Notes: generated from the sequence alone by a model not told the origin. Counted from the first letter of the stretch, positions 43,543-53,355 are shown. The stretch: 64,000 nt of DNA from Bradyrhizobiaceae bacterium Ga0074131 (GCA_001464035.1 LNEC01000012.1:124001-188000), one strand, 5' to 3'. Made by a program: numbers and translations.

Positions 43543-43561
43543 AACCCCGGGCGACCAGACC

Positions 43562-44590
43562 ATGGCGTCGGACGCAGCCGTTGCAGGCATCGACAATGCC
43601 GCTGGCATCGCCAGGCTGGCGGCCTACTCGCGCGTTCACACCACCGACGTCGATGAGGCTGCAGATTCGATCGGTCGGATATTCTGTCCACATGCACTGG
43701 ATCCTCTCCGGCATTCATGGCCCGATTTCCATGCGCTGCACAACTGCGCGGCCTATAGCGGCATTTCGGTGAATTACGTGGCCTATGGCGGCTCGGTATC
43801 GATCGACCCGGGATGCCTCGACCGCTTTTTCCTGTTGCAGGTACCGATCCGGGGCAGGGCGCAAATCCGGACGGGTGGACGCGAGATCGCAACCGCCCCC
43901 GATGGTGTGGCCTCACTGCTGTCTCCCACGCTGCCGACCCGGATGATCTGGCAGGACCATTGCGCGCAACTCATCCTGCTGGTGGACCGGCAGCAGGTCG
44001 AAAGCAGGGCCGCCGCACTTGCGGAAAGACCCGCGGGACCGGTGGAGTTCGAACCGCATATCGATCTCAACACGCCGTTCGGGCGCGCGCTTCGGTTCCA
44101 GATCGAATATCTCGTCGATCTCGCCGAGCGGGCCGGGCCGGCGTCCGATCTGTCGCCTGTCACGGTTGTGACTTTGCGTGAGGCGATCGTCGGGCTGCTT
44201 CTCACGGGCCAGCGGCACAATCTCAGCGGTGCGATTAACCGCTCGACGCCTCACCGCGAGGCTTTGCCGGCCGTGTTGAAGCGGGCGCGGGACAGTCTCG
44301 AGGCTCACGCGGCCGAGCCGCTCGATCTGGAAAGGTTGGCCCAGATTTCCGGCATCGGCGTCAGGTCGCTGCAACTGGGCTTCAAGCGCCATTTCGGAGT
44401 TTCCATTTCGGGTGTCCTGCTGGATATTCGGCTGAAGCATCTGAAAGCACGGCTCCTGAACGCCGGGGCCGGCGAACGGATTACCGACATCGCGTTCGAT
44501 CTTGGTTTCACGCATCTCAGCCGCATGGCCAGCTTCTATCGCGCCAAGTTCGGCGAAAGTCCCTCCGAGACGCTGAGAAAGAGCCGATAG
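43562..44590 (+). CDS. AraC family transcriptional regulator
   Basis: A 342-residue activator. The N-terminal 200 residues are the AraC-binding-like domain seen in regulators of aromatic oxygenase genes (RFFLLQVPIRGRAQIRTGG). The C-terminal 100 residues hold two helix-turn-helix motifs: LDLERLAQISGIGVRSLQLGFKRHFG and ITDIAFDLGFTHLSRMASFYRAKFGESPSETL. It precedes the SDR/hydratase/monooxygenase genes on the same strand. It probably senses an aromatic acid and activates neighbouring genes. Confidence 0.88.
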   Translation: MASDAAVAGIDNAAGIARLAAYSRVHTTDVDEAADSIGRIFCPHALDPLRHSWPDFHALHNCAAYSGISVNYVAYGGSVSIDPGCLDRFFLLQVPIRGRAQIRTGGREIATAPDGVASLLSPTLPTRMIWQDHCAQLILLVDRQQVESRAAALAERPAGPVEFEPHIDLNTPFGRALRFQIEYLVDLAERAGPASDLSPVTVVTLREAIVGLLLTGQRHNLSGAINRSTPHREALPAVLKRARDSLEAHAAEPLDLERLAQISGIGVRSLQLGFKRHFGVSISGVLLDIRLKHLKARLLNAGAGERITDIAFDLGFTHLSRMASFYRAKFGESPSETLRKSR

Positions 44591-44609
44591 CCGCGGTTTC
44601 TTGCAAAAA

Positions 44610-44624
44610 CTTGAAGTTTAAAAT
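44610..44624 (+). promoter_or_regulatory. Candidate regulon site B (CTTGAAGTTTAAAAT)
   Basis: Located 40 bp before the SDR start. It fits CTTTARGTWTAAAAT with one substitution (T to G at position 4). The surrounding 25 bases are AT-rich, as for a promoter -10 region. Confidence 0.5.
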
Positions 44625-44664
44625 ATATCCGGACGGGCGCGTCGAAGTTCATTCGGGGAGGCAG

Positions 44665-45429
44665 ATGATGTCCGGATTGCCGCACTCCCCGCATGCGCTC
44701 GTCACCGGGGGCGGACGCGGCATCGGCCGTGAGATCGCCATCGCGCTGGCGCGGGCAGGCGCAACCGTTACCGTGCTCGGCCGCCACCGCGCGACACTGG
44801 ATGATGCGATCGCCGCCGGCGCCGCGCATTTTGCAAGCGTGGCCGACGTCGCGGACCAGGCCGCCGTCAGCACCGCGATAGCCGGAGCGGCGGCCCGGCA
44901 GCCAATCGATATCCTGATCGCCAATGCCGGCAGCGCGGAATCCGCGCCGTTCGGCAAATCCGATGCGGCGCTGTTCCGGCGCATGATCGATATCAACTTC
45001 ATGGGGGTGGTTCACACCATTCAGGCCGCGCTGCCGTCGATGAGGGACCGGCCTCACGGACGGATCGTTGCGGTGGCGTCTACCGCAGGCCTTAGGGGCT
45101 ATGCCTATGTCAGCGCCTACAGTGCGGCCAAGCATGCGGTGGTCGGACTGGTGCGCTCGCTGGCCCTGGAACTGGCCGCTACGCGTGTGACCGTCAATGC
45201 GGTATGTCCCGGGTTCACCGATACCGATCTCGTCGCCGGCAGTGTCGACACCATCATGAAGAAGACCGGCCGCAGCCGCGAGCAGGCGATCGCCGAACTT
45301 TCAAAGCACAATCCGCAAGGCCGCCTCGTGACCCCGGCCGAAGTGGCCGACACCGTACTTTGGCTATGCAGCGAGGGATCGACTGCGATCACCGGACAGG
45401 CTATCGCCGTCGCGGGCGGAGAGGTTTGA
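44665..45429 (+). CDS. Short-chain dehydrogenase/reductase
   Basis: A 254-residue SDR with cofactor motif TGGGRGIGREIA, the NAG motif (ANAGSAE), a catalytic serine in VASTAG and Y-x3-K in YSAAKHA. GGGGAGG six bases upstream favours ATG 44665 (44668 is possible). It probably oxidises a 3-hydroxyacyl-CoA formed by the hydratase next to it (45477), or reduces a cyclic ketone in the ring pathway. It is the first gene after site B and forms a unit with the hydratase. Confidence 0.87.
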   Translation: MMSGLPHSPHALVTGGGRGIGREIAIALARAGATVTVLGRHRATLDDAIAAGAAHFASVADVADQAAVSTAIAGAAARQPIDILIANAGSAESAPFGKSDAALFRRMIDINFMGVVHTIQAALPSMRDRPHGRIVAVASTAGLRGYAYVSAYSAAKHAVVGLVRSLALELAATRVTVNAVCPGFTDTDLVAGSVDTIMKKTGRSREQAIAELSKHNPQGRLVTPAEVADTVLWLCSEGSTAITGQAIAVAGGEV

Positions 45430-45476
45430 GGCGCAGGTGTCGCTCGAACCGGAAACAATAACGAAAAGGAGATTCC

Positions 45477-46313
45477 ATGAGCACCCCGGCCAATCCCGTG
45501 ACGCTGCCGCTGGCGCAGTATGCACCGAGACATTTCCTGCTGGGAGTGACGGACGGCGTCGCCACGGTGACTCTGAACCGTCCCGAGCGGAAGAATCCGC
45601 TGACCTTCGAGAGCTACCGTGAACTGACGGATTTCTTCCGCGCCTGCGCGATGGACGACGACGTCAAGACCATCGTGGTGTCGGGGGCCGGCGGCAACTT
45701 CTCCTCCGGCGGCGATGTCTTCGAGATCATCGGCCCCCTCGTCAAGATGGATACCAAGGGCCTCACCGCCTTCACGCGCATGACCGGCGATCTCGTCAAG
45801 GCGATGAGGGCCTGTCCGCAGCCGGTCATTGCGGCGGTCGAAGGCATCTGCGCCGGCGCGGGCGCGATCGTCGCTATGGCGTCCGACCTGCGTCTCGCCG
45901 CCACCGGCGCCAAGGTCGCTTTCCTGTTCAACAAGGTCGGCCTTGCCGGCTGCGACATGGGCGCCTGCGCGATCCTGCCACGTATCATCGGGCAATCACG
46001 CGCGTCGGAGCTGCTCTATACCGGCCGCTTCATGACCGCGGAGGAGGGGGAGCGCTGGGGCTTCTTCAGCCGTATCGTCGCGCCGGCGGAGGTGTTGTCG
46101 CAGGCACAGCTTTTGGCAAAGCACATCACCGAGGGGCCGACCTTCGCCAACACCATGACCAAGCGCATGCTGGCGATGGAATGGGCGATGTCGGTGGAGG
46201 AGGCGATTGAGGCCGAGGCGGTCGCGCAGGCGCTCTGCATGACAACGGCGGATTTCGCCCGGGCCTTCGAGGCGTTTTCCAACAAGGCGAAGCCGGTATT
46301 TAAGGGAAATTGA
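45477..46313 (+). CDS. Enoyl-CoA hydratase/isomerase family protein
   Basis: A 278-residue crotonase-fold protein. The oxyanion-hole regions are [16 protein letters not shown] and [24 protein letters not shown]. The catalytic-glutamate area reads [23 protein letters not shown], where the usual first glutamate position is altered, so isomerase or ring-hydrolase chemistry is possible. An AAGGAG ribosome site precedes it. It fits the hydration or ring-cleaving step of a CoA-thioester aromatic pathway. Confidence 0.87.
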   Translation: MSTPANPVTLPLAQYAPRHFLLGVTDGVATVTLNRPERKNPLTFESYRELTDFFRACAMDDDVKTIVVSGAGGNFSSGGDVFEIIGPLVKMDTKGLTAFTRMTGDLVKAMRACPQPVIAAVEGICAGAGAIVAMASDLRLAATGAKVAFLFNKVGLAGCDMGACAILPRIIGQSRASELLYTGRFMTAEEGERWGFFSRIVAPAEVLSQAQLLAKHITEGPTFANTMTKRMLAMEWAMSVEEAIEAEAVAQALCMTTADFARAFEAFSNKAKPVFKGN

Positions 46314-46342
46314 GTATGCTTTGCGGGCTTGCCGGCGAAATG

Positions 46343-46357
46343 CTTTAGATTTAAAAT
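46343..46357 (+). promoter_or_regulatory. Candidate regulon site C (CTTTAGATTTAAAAT)
   Basis: Located 32 bp before the fused monooxygenase/reductase gene. TTTA/TAAA arms are intact and it matches CTTTARGTWTAAAAT except position 7. Confidence 0.55.
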
Positions 46358-46389
46358 ATTTCGATGGTCCCGCTGTGCCGGAGGCTCTC

Positions 46390-48738
46390 ATGAAGATCGC
46401 GATCATCGGCGGCGGACCGGCCGGTCTCTATTCGGCGATCCTGCTGAAGAAGCAGCGGCCTGAGGCCGACATCACGGTCTACGAGCGCAACCGCGCCGAC
46501 GACACCTTCGGCTTCGGCGTGGTGTTCTCCGACGCGACCCTCGACAACTTCGAAAAATACGATGCCCCGAGCTACCGCCGCATCACCCAGCAATTCGCCT
46601 ATTGGGACGATATCGCCGTGCACTTTCGCGGCACGGTGCACCGGGTCGGCGGCAACGGTTTCTGCGGCTGCTCGCGCCGCACGCTGCTCCTGATCCTGCA
46701 GGAGCGGGCGCGCGAACTCGGCGTCACCCTGCGCTTCGAGGCCGATATCGAGGAAGAGGCACGCTTCGCCGATGCCGATCTGGTGGTGGTGGCCGACGGC
46801 ATCAACAGCCGCTTTCGCGAAAAATATGTCGGGCACTTCCAGCCCGAGGTGGATCTGCGCTCCAACAAGTTCGCCTGGATGGGCTCGACCCGCCCGCTCG
46901 ATGCTTTCACGTTCATCTTCCAGGAGACCGAGTGGGGCCCGTTCATTGCCCACGCCTACCAGTATGAAGCGGGACGCTCGACCTGGATCTTCGAGGCCGA
47001 CCCTGAAACTTTCAATCGCGCCGGGCTCGAGGGCCTGAGCGAGCAGCAATCCGCCGATCGGATGGCGGAGATTTTCGGCTGGTTCCTGGAAGGGCATCCG
47101 CTCCTGACCAATCGCTCGATGTGGCGCAACTTCCCGATGATCCGCAGCAAGCGCTGGGTCAGGGACAACATGGTTCTGTTGGGCGACGCCAAGGCGACCG
47201 CGCATTTCTCGATCGGGTCAGGCACCAAGCTCGCGATGGAAGACGCGATTGCGCTGGCGGAGGCCATGCATCATGCGTCCACGGTCGAAGCGGCGCTACG
47301 GCTGTACGAAGAGGGGCGTCGCGAGGAGGTCGAGAAGACCCAGCATGCCGCGGACGTGTCGCTGGTTTGGTTCGAACACGTCGATCGCTTCTGGAATTTC
47401 GACCCGGTGCAGTTTGCGTTCGGCGTCATGACCCGAGCGAAGGCGATCACCTATGACAACCTGACACTGCGCGCGCCCGATTTTGTCAGTGAGGTCGACA
47501 AGGCCTTCGCGAAGCAGGTCCGCGCCAAGGGATTCGACGTCGATGTCGAGACGCCGGTAGCGCCGATGTTCCAGCCGCTGCGGCTGCGCGAGATGGAGCT
47601 CGCCAACCGCGCGGTTGTATCGCCGATGTGCATGTATTCGGCCAATGACGGCGTGCCCGGCGATTTTCATCTGGTGCACTACGGATCGCGCGCGGTCGGC
47701 GGCGCCGGGCTGATCTTCACCGAAATGACCTGCGTGTCCCGCGACGCCCGCATTACGCCCGGCTGTGCCGGCTTATGGAACGACGAGCAGGAGACCGCCT
47801 GGCGGCGCATCGTCGATTTCGTCCATGGCAACTCAGCCGCAAAAATCGCACTCCAGCTCGGCCATGCCGGCCGCAAGGGCGCCACCAAACTGATGTGGGA
47901 CGGCATGGATCGCCCGCTCGAGCATGGCGGCTGGGACGTGATGTCGGCGTCGCCGATTCCCTATTTCCCCGATAGCCCGGTGCCTCGCGAGATCGACCGC
48001 GCCGCGATGGATACGGTCAAGGCGGCGTTCGTTCAGGCTGCCGAACGCGGCGAACGCTGCGGCTTCGACATGCTGGAGCTGCACAGCGCTCACGGCTATT
48101 TGCTGGCGAGCTTCATCTCGCCGCTGACCAATCAGCGTACCGACGCCTATGGTGGCTCGCTCGAAAATCGCCTGCGTTTTCCGCTCGAAGTGTTCGAGGC
48201 GTTGCGGGCGGCGTGGCCGGCGCACAAGCCGATGTCGGTACGCATCTCGGCCACCGACTGGGCGGAAGGCGGCGTCACCGGCGACGACGCCGTCAAGATC
48301 GCGCGCGCCTTTGCCGAGGCGGGGGTCGATTTGATCGACGTGTCCACCGGACAGACCGTGCGCGACGCCCAGCCCATCTATGGCCGCATGTTCCAGACGC
48401 CGTTCTCCGAGCAGGTCCGCAACGAGGCCCGGGTCGCCACCATGTGCGTCGGCAACATCACGACGTCCGATCAGGTCAATACCATTCTTGCCGCGGGCCG
48501 CGCCGATCTGGTGGCGCTCGGGCGTCCTCATTTGGTCGATCCGTCATTTACGCTGAAGGCGGCGGCCTGGTACGGCGCGGAGATTTCCTGCCCGCCGCAG
48601 TATCTGCCCGGCAAGGAGCAGATTTTCCGAAACAGCGTGCGCGACCGGCAGGATTTCGACGACCTGAAAATTAAGGCTAAGCCGAAGACCCGGGCGGAGC
48701 TGAAGGCGGAGGCGACGAAGCCGCTTGCGGCGGAGTGA
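46390..48738 (+). CDS. Bifunctional 2-aminobenzoyl-CoA monooxygenase/reductase-type (salicylyl-CoA 5-hydroxylase/oxidoreductase) fusion
   Basis: A 782-residue two-domain flavoprotein. Residues 1 to about 385 are a group A FAD monooxygenase ([17 protein letters not shown] motif [24 protein letters not shown]). Residues about 394-770 are an old-yellow-enzyme FMN reductase ([78 protein letters not shown]). Azoarcus evansii has this fusion for aerobic 2-aminobenzoate breakdown: the CoA ester is hydroxylated at C5 and the ring is then reduced. Annotated salicylyl-CoA hydroxylases look similar. GGAGG fixes ATG 46390. The 2-aminobenzoate-CoA-ligase-like gene at 53505 favours anthranilate. Salicylate or gentisate routes remain possible. 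Confidence 0.88.
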   Translation: MKIAIIGGGPAGLYSAILLKKQRPEADITVYERNRADDTFGFGVVFSDATLDNFEKYDAPSYRRITQQFAYWDDIAVHFRGTVHRVGGNGFCGCSRRTLLLILQERARELGVTLRFEADIEEEARFADADLVVVADGINSRFREKYVGHFQPEVDLRSNKFAWMGSTRPLDAFTFIFQETEWGPFIAHAYQYEAGRSTWIFEADPETFNRAGLEGLSEQQSADRMAEIFGWFLEGHPLLTNRSMWRNFPMIRSKRWVRDNMVLLGDAKATAHFSIGSGTKLAMEDAIALAEAMHHASTVEAALRLYEEGRREEVEKTQHAADVSLVWFEHVDRFWNFDPVQFAFGVMTRAKAITYDNLTLRAPDFVSEVDKAFAKQVRAKGFDVDVETPVAPMFQPLRLREMELANRAVVSPMCMYSANDGVPGDFHLVHYGSRAVGGAGLIFTEMTCVSRDARITPGCAGLWNDEQETAWRRIVDFVHGNSAAKIALQLGHAGRKGATKLMWDGMDRPLEHGGWDVMSASPIPYFPDSPVPREIDRAAMDTVKAAFVQAAERGERCGFDMLELHSAHGYLLASFISPLTNQRTDAYGGSLENRLRFPLEVFEALRAAWPAHKPMSVRISATDWAEGGVTGDDAVKIARAFAEAGVDLIDVSTGQTVRDAQPIYGRMFQTPFSEQVRNEARVATMCVGNITTSDQVNTILAAGRADLVALGRPHLVDPSFTLKAAAWYGAEISCPPQYLPGKEQIFRNSVRDRQDFDDLKIKAKPKTRAELKAEATKPLAAE

Positions 48739-48793
48739 CCGCTCATGCGAGTTTGAGCCCTTCGCAGCGTTTCGGTATCGAGTGGAGTGGGCG

Positions 48794-50044
48794 ATGAAGG
48801 CGATTGTCGTCGGCGGCGGTATTGGCGGCCTCACCACCGCGCTGATGCTGCGGGCCCGCGGCATCGGCTGCGAGCTGTTCGAGCAGTCGGACTGCATCCG
48901 CGAGCTCGGCGTCGGCATCAACACCCTGCCGCATGCGATCCGCGAACTCGCCGGCCTCGGCCTGTTGCAGAAGCTCGATGACGTCGCGATCCGCACCGAC
49001 GAACTTCATTATCTCAATCGCCATGGTCAGGAAGTCTGGCGCGAATCCCGCGGCATCGATGCCGGCCACGACGTTCCGCAATTCTCGATTCATCGCGGAC
49101 GGCTGCAGAGCGTGATCCACAGCGCCGTCGAGGAGCGGCTCGGCCATGACGCCATTCACACCGGCTGCAGGCTTGGGGCCTTCACCCAGGACGAAGGCGG
49201 CATTACCGCACATTTCTTCGACCGCACCGGCTGCCACACCAGGACGGTGCGCGGCGATATTCTGGTCGGCGCCGACGGCATTCATTCGCGGGTGCGGGAA
49301 ACGCTATTCCCCGCGGAAGGGCCGCCGTGCTGGAACGGGCTGATGCTGTGGCGCGGTGCCCGCGACTGGCCGCGGTTTCTGAGCGGCCGATCGATGATCG
49401 TCGCCGGCGGCCTGAACGCCAAGGTCGTGGTCTATCCGATCGCGGAAGGATCCAGCCCGGCGAACCGGCTGACCAATTGGGCGGTGCTGGTGAAAGTCGG
49501 CGAAAGCAATGCGGCGCTGCCGCGCCGCGAGGACTGGTCGCGGCCCGGCAAGCGCGAGGAACTGATGCCGCATGTCGCGCGGTTCTCGGTGCCGTATGTC
49601 GACGTGCCGAGCCTGATTTCGGCGACATCAGAGTTCTACGAATATCCGTGCTGCGATCGCGACCCGCTGCCTTATTGGTCCAGCGGTCGCGTCACCCTGC
49701 TCGGTGATGCCGCACACCCGATGTATCCGGTGGGATCGAACGGCGCGTCGCAGGCGATCCTCGATGCGCGCGCGTTGGCCGACGCGCTGGCGCGTTCCGA
49801 GCATCCGCGCCAGGCATTGATGGCCTACGAGCAGAAGCGCCTGCCGATGACGGCCGACATCGTGCGCGCCAACCGCCGCGGCGGGCCGGAAGGCGTGATC
49901 GATGCGGTCGAGCAATTGGCGCCCGACGGCTTTGACGATATTGATAGTGTGCTGAGCTATTCCCAGCGCGAGGCGATCGTGCGCGGCTATGCCAGCAAGG
50001 CCGGCTTTGCAGCAGTGCCGGGCCTCGCGGCGGTAAGGGCGTAG
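48794..50044 (+). CDS. FAD-dependent aromatic monooxygenase
   Basis: A 416-residue group A flavin monooxygenase. FAD motifs are VVGGGIGGLTTALMLRARG (residues 5-23), VGADGIHSRVRETLF and GRVTLLGDAAHPMYPVGSNGASQAILDARALADAL. The last stretch is closest to the PhzS-like group of flavin-dependent oxidoreductases, as far as I recall. It hydroxylates an aromatic or heteroaromatic ring. It follows the fusion gene by 55 bp, so it may be co-transcribed. NicC-type (6-hydroxynicotinate) activity was considered, but the PVGSNGASQ motif does not favour it. Confidence 0.87.
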   Translation: MKAIVVGGGIGGLTTALMLRARGIGCELFEQSDCIRELGVGINTLPHAIRELAGLGLLQKLDDVAIRTDELHYLNRHGQEVWRESRGIDAGHDVPQFSIHRGRLQSVIHSAVEERLGHDAIHTGCRLGAFTQDEGGITAHFFDRTGCHTRTVRGDILVGADGIHSRVRETLFPAEGPPCWNGLMLWRGARDWPRFLSGRSMIVAGGLNAKVVVYPIAEGSSPANRLTNWAVLVKVGESNAALPRREDWSRPGKREELMPHVARFSVPYVDVPSLISATSEFYEYPCCDRDPLPYWSSGRVTLLGDAAHPMYPVGSNGASQAILDARALADALARSEHPRQALMAYEQKRLPMTADIVRANRRGGPEGVIDAVEQLAPDGFDDIDSVLSYSQREAIVRGYASKAGFAAVPGLAAVRA

Positions 50045-50064
50045 CTGTCAGCAGGCAGAGACAA

Positions 50065-50520
50065 CTACGCTCCCGGCGGCGGCGGCAGGAAGTGGATATT
50101 GAACTCCGCGGCCAGCGCCACGACTGCTTCCGGCTTCTGCTCCTTCATGTTGTGAAGGCCCCAGAACAGATCGTAGAGTTTTTGGGTAGGCGATACCCAG
50201 AACAGCACCTTCGCAGTCTGATCCGACTTGTTGAAGATGCCGTGGGGAACGCCCATGCCGAGGCGTATCAGGTCGCCCGCGGTGGCCTGGGCATCGGCGC
50301 CGCCCAGCATGAAATCGAGCTTTCCCTCGAGCATATACAGATACTCGTCCTGGTCCGGATGGATATGCGGCGGCACGAAAGTGCCCGGCGGCAGCGTCGC
50401 GTGCCAGGAGAAGCAGTGGTCGGTGCGGTTCTTCGGCACGTAGGTCTGGCCCAGGATATTCCAGGAAATTCCCTGCATACCCTCGTTGGCCCGCGTAATG
50501 CCGGTGATTTCGCTTGTCAT
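50065..50520 (-). CDS. Cupin-domain protein (paralog 2)
   Basis: A 151-residue single cupin. Motif 1 is GTFVPPHIHPDQDEYLYMLEG with the metal HIH and E. Motif 2 is GDLIRLGMGVPHGIFN, where the usual proline is glycine. AGGAAA precedes ATG 50520. It is a paralog of the cupin at 42924, sharing SWNILGQ-Y-PK, FNKSD and VLFWVSP-KL blocks. It is 23 bp after the stop of the LIV-type binding-protein gene on the same strand, hence likely co-expressed with import. Confidence 0.85.
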   Translation of the reverse strand: MTSEITGITRANEGMQGISWNILGQTYVPKNRTDHCFSWHATLPPGTFVPPHIHPDQDEYLYMLEGKLDFMLGGADAQATAGDLIRLGMGVPHGIFNKSDQTAKVLFWVSPTQKLYDLFWGLHNMKEQKPEAVVALAAEFNIHFLPPPPGA

Positions 50521-50543
50521 CGCTTGTTTCCTTTCCTGCCCGC

Positions 50544-51719
50544 TTATTTGGCCGGCGTGCAATCCTTCGCATAACGATCGCCATAGTTCTCGAAAACTTT
50601 CTCGGCGATCTCGGTCTGAAATTTTCCGTCCGGCCGTTTGGCGACCTTGGTGAGGTAGAAGTTCTGGATCGGATAGCCGTTGGTATTGAACTTGAACCCG
50701 CCGCGCAGCGAAGTGAAGTCGGCCTTCTTCAATGCCGCCGCCACCGCTTCCTTGTTGGAAAGATCGCCCTTGACCGCCCGAACCGCGCTGTCGATCAGCA
50801 TCGCTGTATCGTAAGCCTGGAAGGCATAGGTGCCGGGCACGTGGTTGTAGGCGGCCTCATAGCCGGCGACGAACTTCTTGTTCTGCGGATTGTCGAGATT
50901 GGGCGCCCAGTTAGAGCCGCCAAACATGCCGACCGCGGCGTCCTGCTGCGCCGGCAGCGTCGACTCATCGACCGTGAACGCCGAGAGCACCGGAATCTTG
51001 TCGGCAAGACCAGCCTGCCTGTACTGTTTCACCAATGTTACGCCCATGCCGCCCGGCATGAAGGTGAACACGGCGTCGGGCTTCAGCGACGCAATCTTGG
51101 AGAGTTCGACCTGGAAATCGAGGGTGCCGAGCGGCATGTAGGACTCCTCGACAATCTCTCCCTTGTAGTCGAGCTTGAACCCGGCGACGGAATCCTTGCC
51201 GGCCTGATAATTCGGCACCATGACGTAAACGCGCTTGTAGCCGCGGTCCTGGGCGACCTTGCCGAGGACCTCGTGCACCTGGTCGTTCTGGTAGGAGGTC
51301 ACGTAGAAGAACGGACTGCAGTTCTTGCCGGCGTAGCTGGAGGGGCCGGCGTTCGGGCTGATCAGGAACGTCTTGGTATCCGTCACCGGCTTGTGGATCG
51401 CCTGCAGGATATTCGAGAAGATCGGTCCCACCACGAAGTCGACCTTGTCGCGTTCGAGCAGGCCCTTGACCTTGGTCACGGCGCCATCCGGCTTGAGTTC
51501 ATCATCAACCGCGACGACCTCGACTTCCCGGCCGGCCATCTTGCCGCCGAGATCCTTGACCCCAAGCATGAAGCCGTCGCGGACCTGCTGGCCGAGCGCC
51601 GCGGCCGGACCGGATAGGGTTACGATCACGCCGATCTTGAGCTTTTCCTGTGCGACGGCCGGTCCGGTCGCGATGCTCAGGAGAACCGCCATTCCGGCCA
51701 AACTCAACTGCTGCTTCAT
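50544..51719 (-). CDS. Branched-chain amino acid-type ABC transporter binding protein (stand-alone)
   Basis: A 391-residue precursor with a Sec signal (LSLAGMAVLLSIATGPAVAQ, cut near AVAQE) and a LivJ-like mature part (EKLKIGVIVTLSGPAAALGQQVRDGFMLGVKDLGGKMAGREVEVV). GGGAGAG six bases before ATG 51719 decides the start. No permease or ATPase is next to it, so it would use a transporter elsewhere, for example the one at 7898-11273. Proteins of this group bind aromatic acids in Rhodopseudomonas. A regulon site lies 157 bp upstream, shared with the divergent MarR gene. Confidence 0.88.
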   Translation of the reverse strand: MKQQLSLAGMAVLLSIATGPAVAQEKLKIGVIVTLSGPAAALGQQVRDGFMLGVKDLGGKMAGREVEVVAVDDELKPDGAVTKVKGLLERDKVDFVVGPIFSNILQAIHKPVTDTKTFLISPNAGPSSYAGKNCSPFFYVTSYQNDQVHEVLGKVAQDRGYKRVYVMVPNYQAGKDSVAGFKLDYKGEIVEESYMPLGTLDFQVELSKIASLKPDAVFTFMPGGMGVTLVKQYRQAGLADKIPVLSAFTVDESTLPAQQDAAVGMFGGSNWAPNLDNPQNKKFVAGYEAAYNHVPGTYAFQAYDTAMLIDSAVRAVKGDLSNKEAVAAALKKADFTSLRGGFKFNTNGYPIQNFYLTKVAKRPDGKFQTEIAEKVFENYGDRYAKDCTPAK

Positions 51720-51876
51720 GGTCATCTCTCCCGTTGCGCCGACCCGATCCGGACTAAAGGCGTCAAGCATATTCTGACGATGACCGCCGCTGCAAGCAAG
51801 CAACCGGCAGCCGCGACCGGGCAAGCAGCAAGCCGCGCCAAGCGCCACGACGCAGCATGCAAGCCGCGCGCCAATC

Positions 51877-51891
51877 ATTTGAAACCTAAAG
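51877..51891 (-). promoter_or_regulatory. Candidate regulon site D (CTTTAGGTTTCAAAT)
   Basis: Read on the minus strand it is CTTTAGGTTTCAAAT. It is placed between the divergent binding-protein (51719) and MarR (52039) genes, where a MarR protein would usually bind to control itself and its target. Confidence 0.5.
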
Positions 51892-52038
51892 AAACCGGGA
51901 AATGCGCCATCGTCGAACAGTGTTTTGACTTGCGGCCATCGCTGAACTATTTGAAGGTCGAACTAGGCGGCCAACCGATGCAAGGTGGTCGGCACCCCTA
52001 TCCGTTTTCCTCGCGAGGCTCAGGCAGGTGATTGCATC

Positions 52039-52533
52039 ATGATCCTTGATTCCGAGACCAAGGCGGTGGAGCTTCCGGAAGATCACGGCGACGAGCTCAG
52101 GCTGTGGCTGCGCCTCCTGACATGCACGACCCTGATCGAAGGCGAGGTACGGGGCCGGCTGCGCGAGCGTTTCGATGTCACCCTGCCGCGCTTCGATCTG
52201 ATGGCCCAACTCGACAAAGTCCCGGATGGCATGACGCTGTCCGATGTCTCGAAGCGAATGATGGTTTCGAACGGCAACGTCACCGGACTGGTCGAGCGGC
52301 TGGTCGAATCCGGTCATCTGGACCGGCGCACCTCGGACACCGACCGGCGCGTCCAGGTGATACGACTGACCAAAACCGGCCGTGCCGAGTTTCGCAGGAT
52401 GGCGGCAGAGCACCAGACTTGGATCGCCGATATCTTTTCCGATCTTTCGCCGAAAGACGTTCGCGAACTGATGCGGCTGCTGGCCAAGACCAAAGGCTCA
52501 GCGCGGAAGTCAGCGCAAAGGCGGGCGCTTTAG
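52039..52533 (+). CDS. MarR family transcriptional regulator (candidate aromatic-regulon repressor)
   Basis: A 164-residue winged-helix protein. The core reads TLPRFDLMAQLDKVPDGMTLSDVSKRMMVSNGNVTGLVERLVESGHLDRRTSDTDRRVQVIRLTKTGR, with the wing DTDRR. It is divergent from the binding-protein gene with site D between them. MarR proteins often control CoA-dependent aromatic pathways and release DNA when an aryl-CoA binds. It is therefore the leading candidate for recognising sites A to F. The ribosome site (AGGCAGG) is weak and distant. A GTG at 51985 is an alternative start. Confidence 0.87.
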   Translation: MILDSETKAVELPEDHGDELRLWLRLLTCTTLIEGEVRGRLRERFDVTLPRFDLMAQLDKVPDGMTLSDVSKRMMVSNGNVTGLVERLVESGHLDRRTSDTDRRVQVIRLTKTGRAEFRRMAAEHQTWIADIFSDLSPKDVRELMRLLAKTKGSARKSAQRRAL

Positions 52534-52536
52534 GCC

Positions 52537-53355
52537 TTGAGCGCGCCGGTCGACTACGAGGTCGAGTACAACAACCGGGCGCGGGTTCCGGAAAGTTCTG
52601 CGCTGATTGCGGGCTGGGCGAGGGACGCGGCGGCCTATCGCGAACGGCACGCGCCGCGTTTGATCCGGTATGGCGCCGCCGCGCGCAACGTGATTGATTA
52701 CTTTCCCGGCAACCATGATGGCCCGATCGTCGTCTTCATCCATGGCGGATACTGGCAGGCGCTGGACAATTCGTTCTTCAGCCATCTCGCCGGCGGGTTG
52801 AATGCCCATGGCATCGGCGTTGCCATCCCAAGCTACGACCTCTGTCCTGATGTCAGCGTCTACAGCATCATCACAGAGATGCGGGAGGCCTGCCGCGCGC
52901 TGGCGCGGCTGGGGCGGTCCCTCGTCGTCAGCGGTCATTCCGCCGGTGGACACCTTGCCGCCTGCATGCTGGCGACCGACTGGCCGGCCTTGGATGCCTC
53001 GTTGCCGCGGGATTTCGTGAGGTCGGCCTACGCCATCTCGGGTCTGTTCGATCTCGGGCCGTTGGTCGGGACGTCGATCAACCGCGCCTTGCACCTCGAT
53101 GCCGCCGCCGCCCGGACCGCAAGTCCGTTGTTCTGGAATTCGCCCGCGGGCAAGAGCCTGGACGCCGTGGTGGGCGAGAACGAAAGTGCCGAGTATTTTC
53201 GGCAAAGCCGGACCATCGTCGACGCCTGGGGTTTAACCGGCGCCGCGACGCGGTTCGGGGTGGTTGCCGGCGCCAACCACTTTACCGCCGTCGCCCCGCT
53301 GGCCGACCCGGACTCGCCGATGGTGTCGCGGCTGAAGCAACTGGCGGAGCACTAG
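52537..53355 (+). CDS. Alpha/beta hydrolase, kynurenine formamidase (arylformamidase)-like
   Basis: A 272-residue hydrolase with HGGYWQ as oxyanion motif, nucleophile elbow SGHSAGGHLAA and histidine in GANHFTAV. HGGYW with GHSAGG is typical of the alpha/beta-type arylformamidases that turn N-formylkynurenine into kynurenine. The TTG start lies 3 bp after the MarR stop, so the two are coupled. Kynurenine gives anthranilate, the proposed substrate of the genes around, so the context agrees. Other short-chain esterase or amidase roles are possible. Confidence 0.8.
   Translation: MSAPVDYEVEYNNRARVPESSALIAGWARDAAAYRERHAPRLIRYGAAARNVIDYFPGNHDGPIVVFIHGGYWQALDNSFFSHLAGGLNAHGIGVAIPSYDLCPDVSVYSIITEMREACRALARLGRSLVVSGHSAGGHLAACMLATDWPALDASLPRDFVRSAYAISGLFDLGPLVGTSINRALHLDAAAARTASPLFWNSPAGKSLDAVVGENESAEYFRQSRTIVDAWGLTGAATRFGVVAGANHFTAVAPLADPDSPMVSRLKQLAEH

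Noticed and set aside
48794..50044. NicC (6-hydroxynicotinate 3-monooxygenase) to supply the NicX-like enzyme
   Set aside because: The FAD-domain motifs fit the PhzS-like group better, and the gene sits in the CoA-dependent aromatic cluster.
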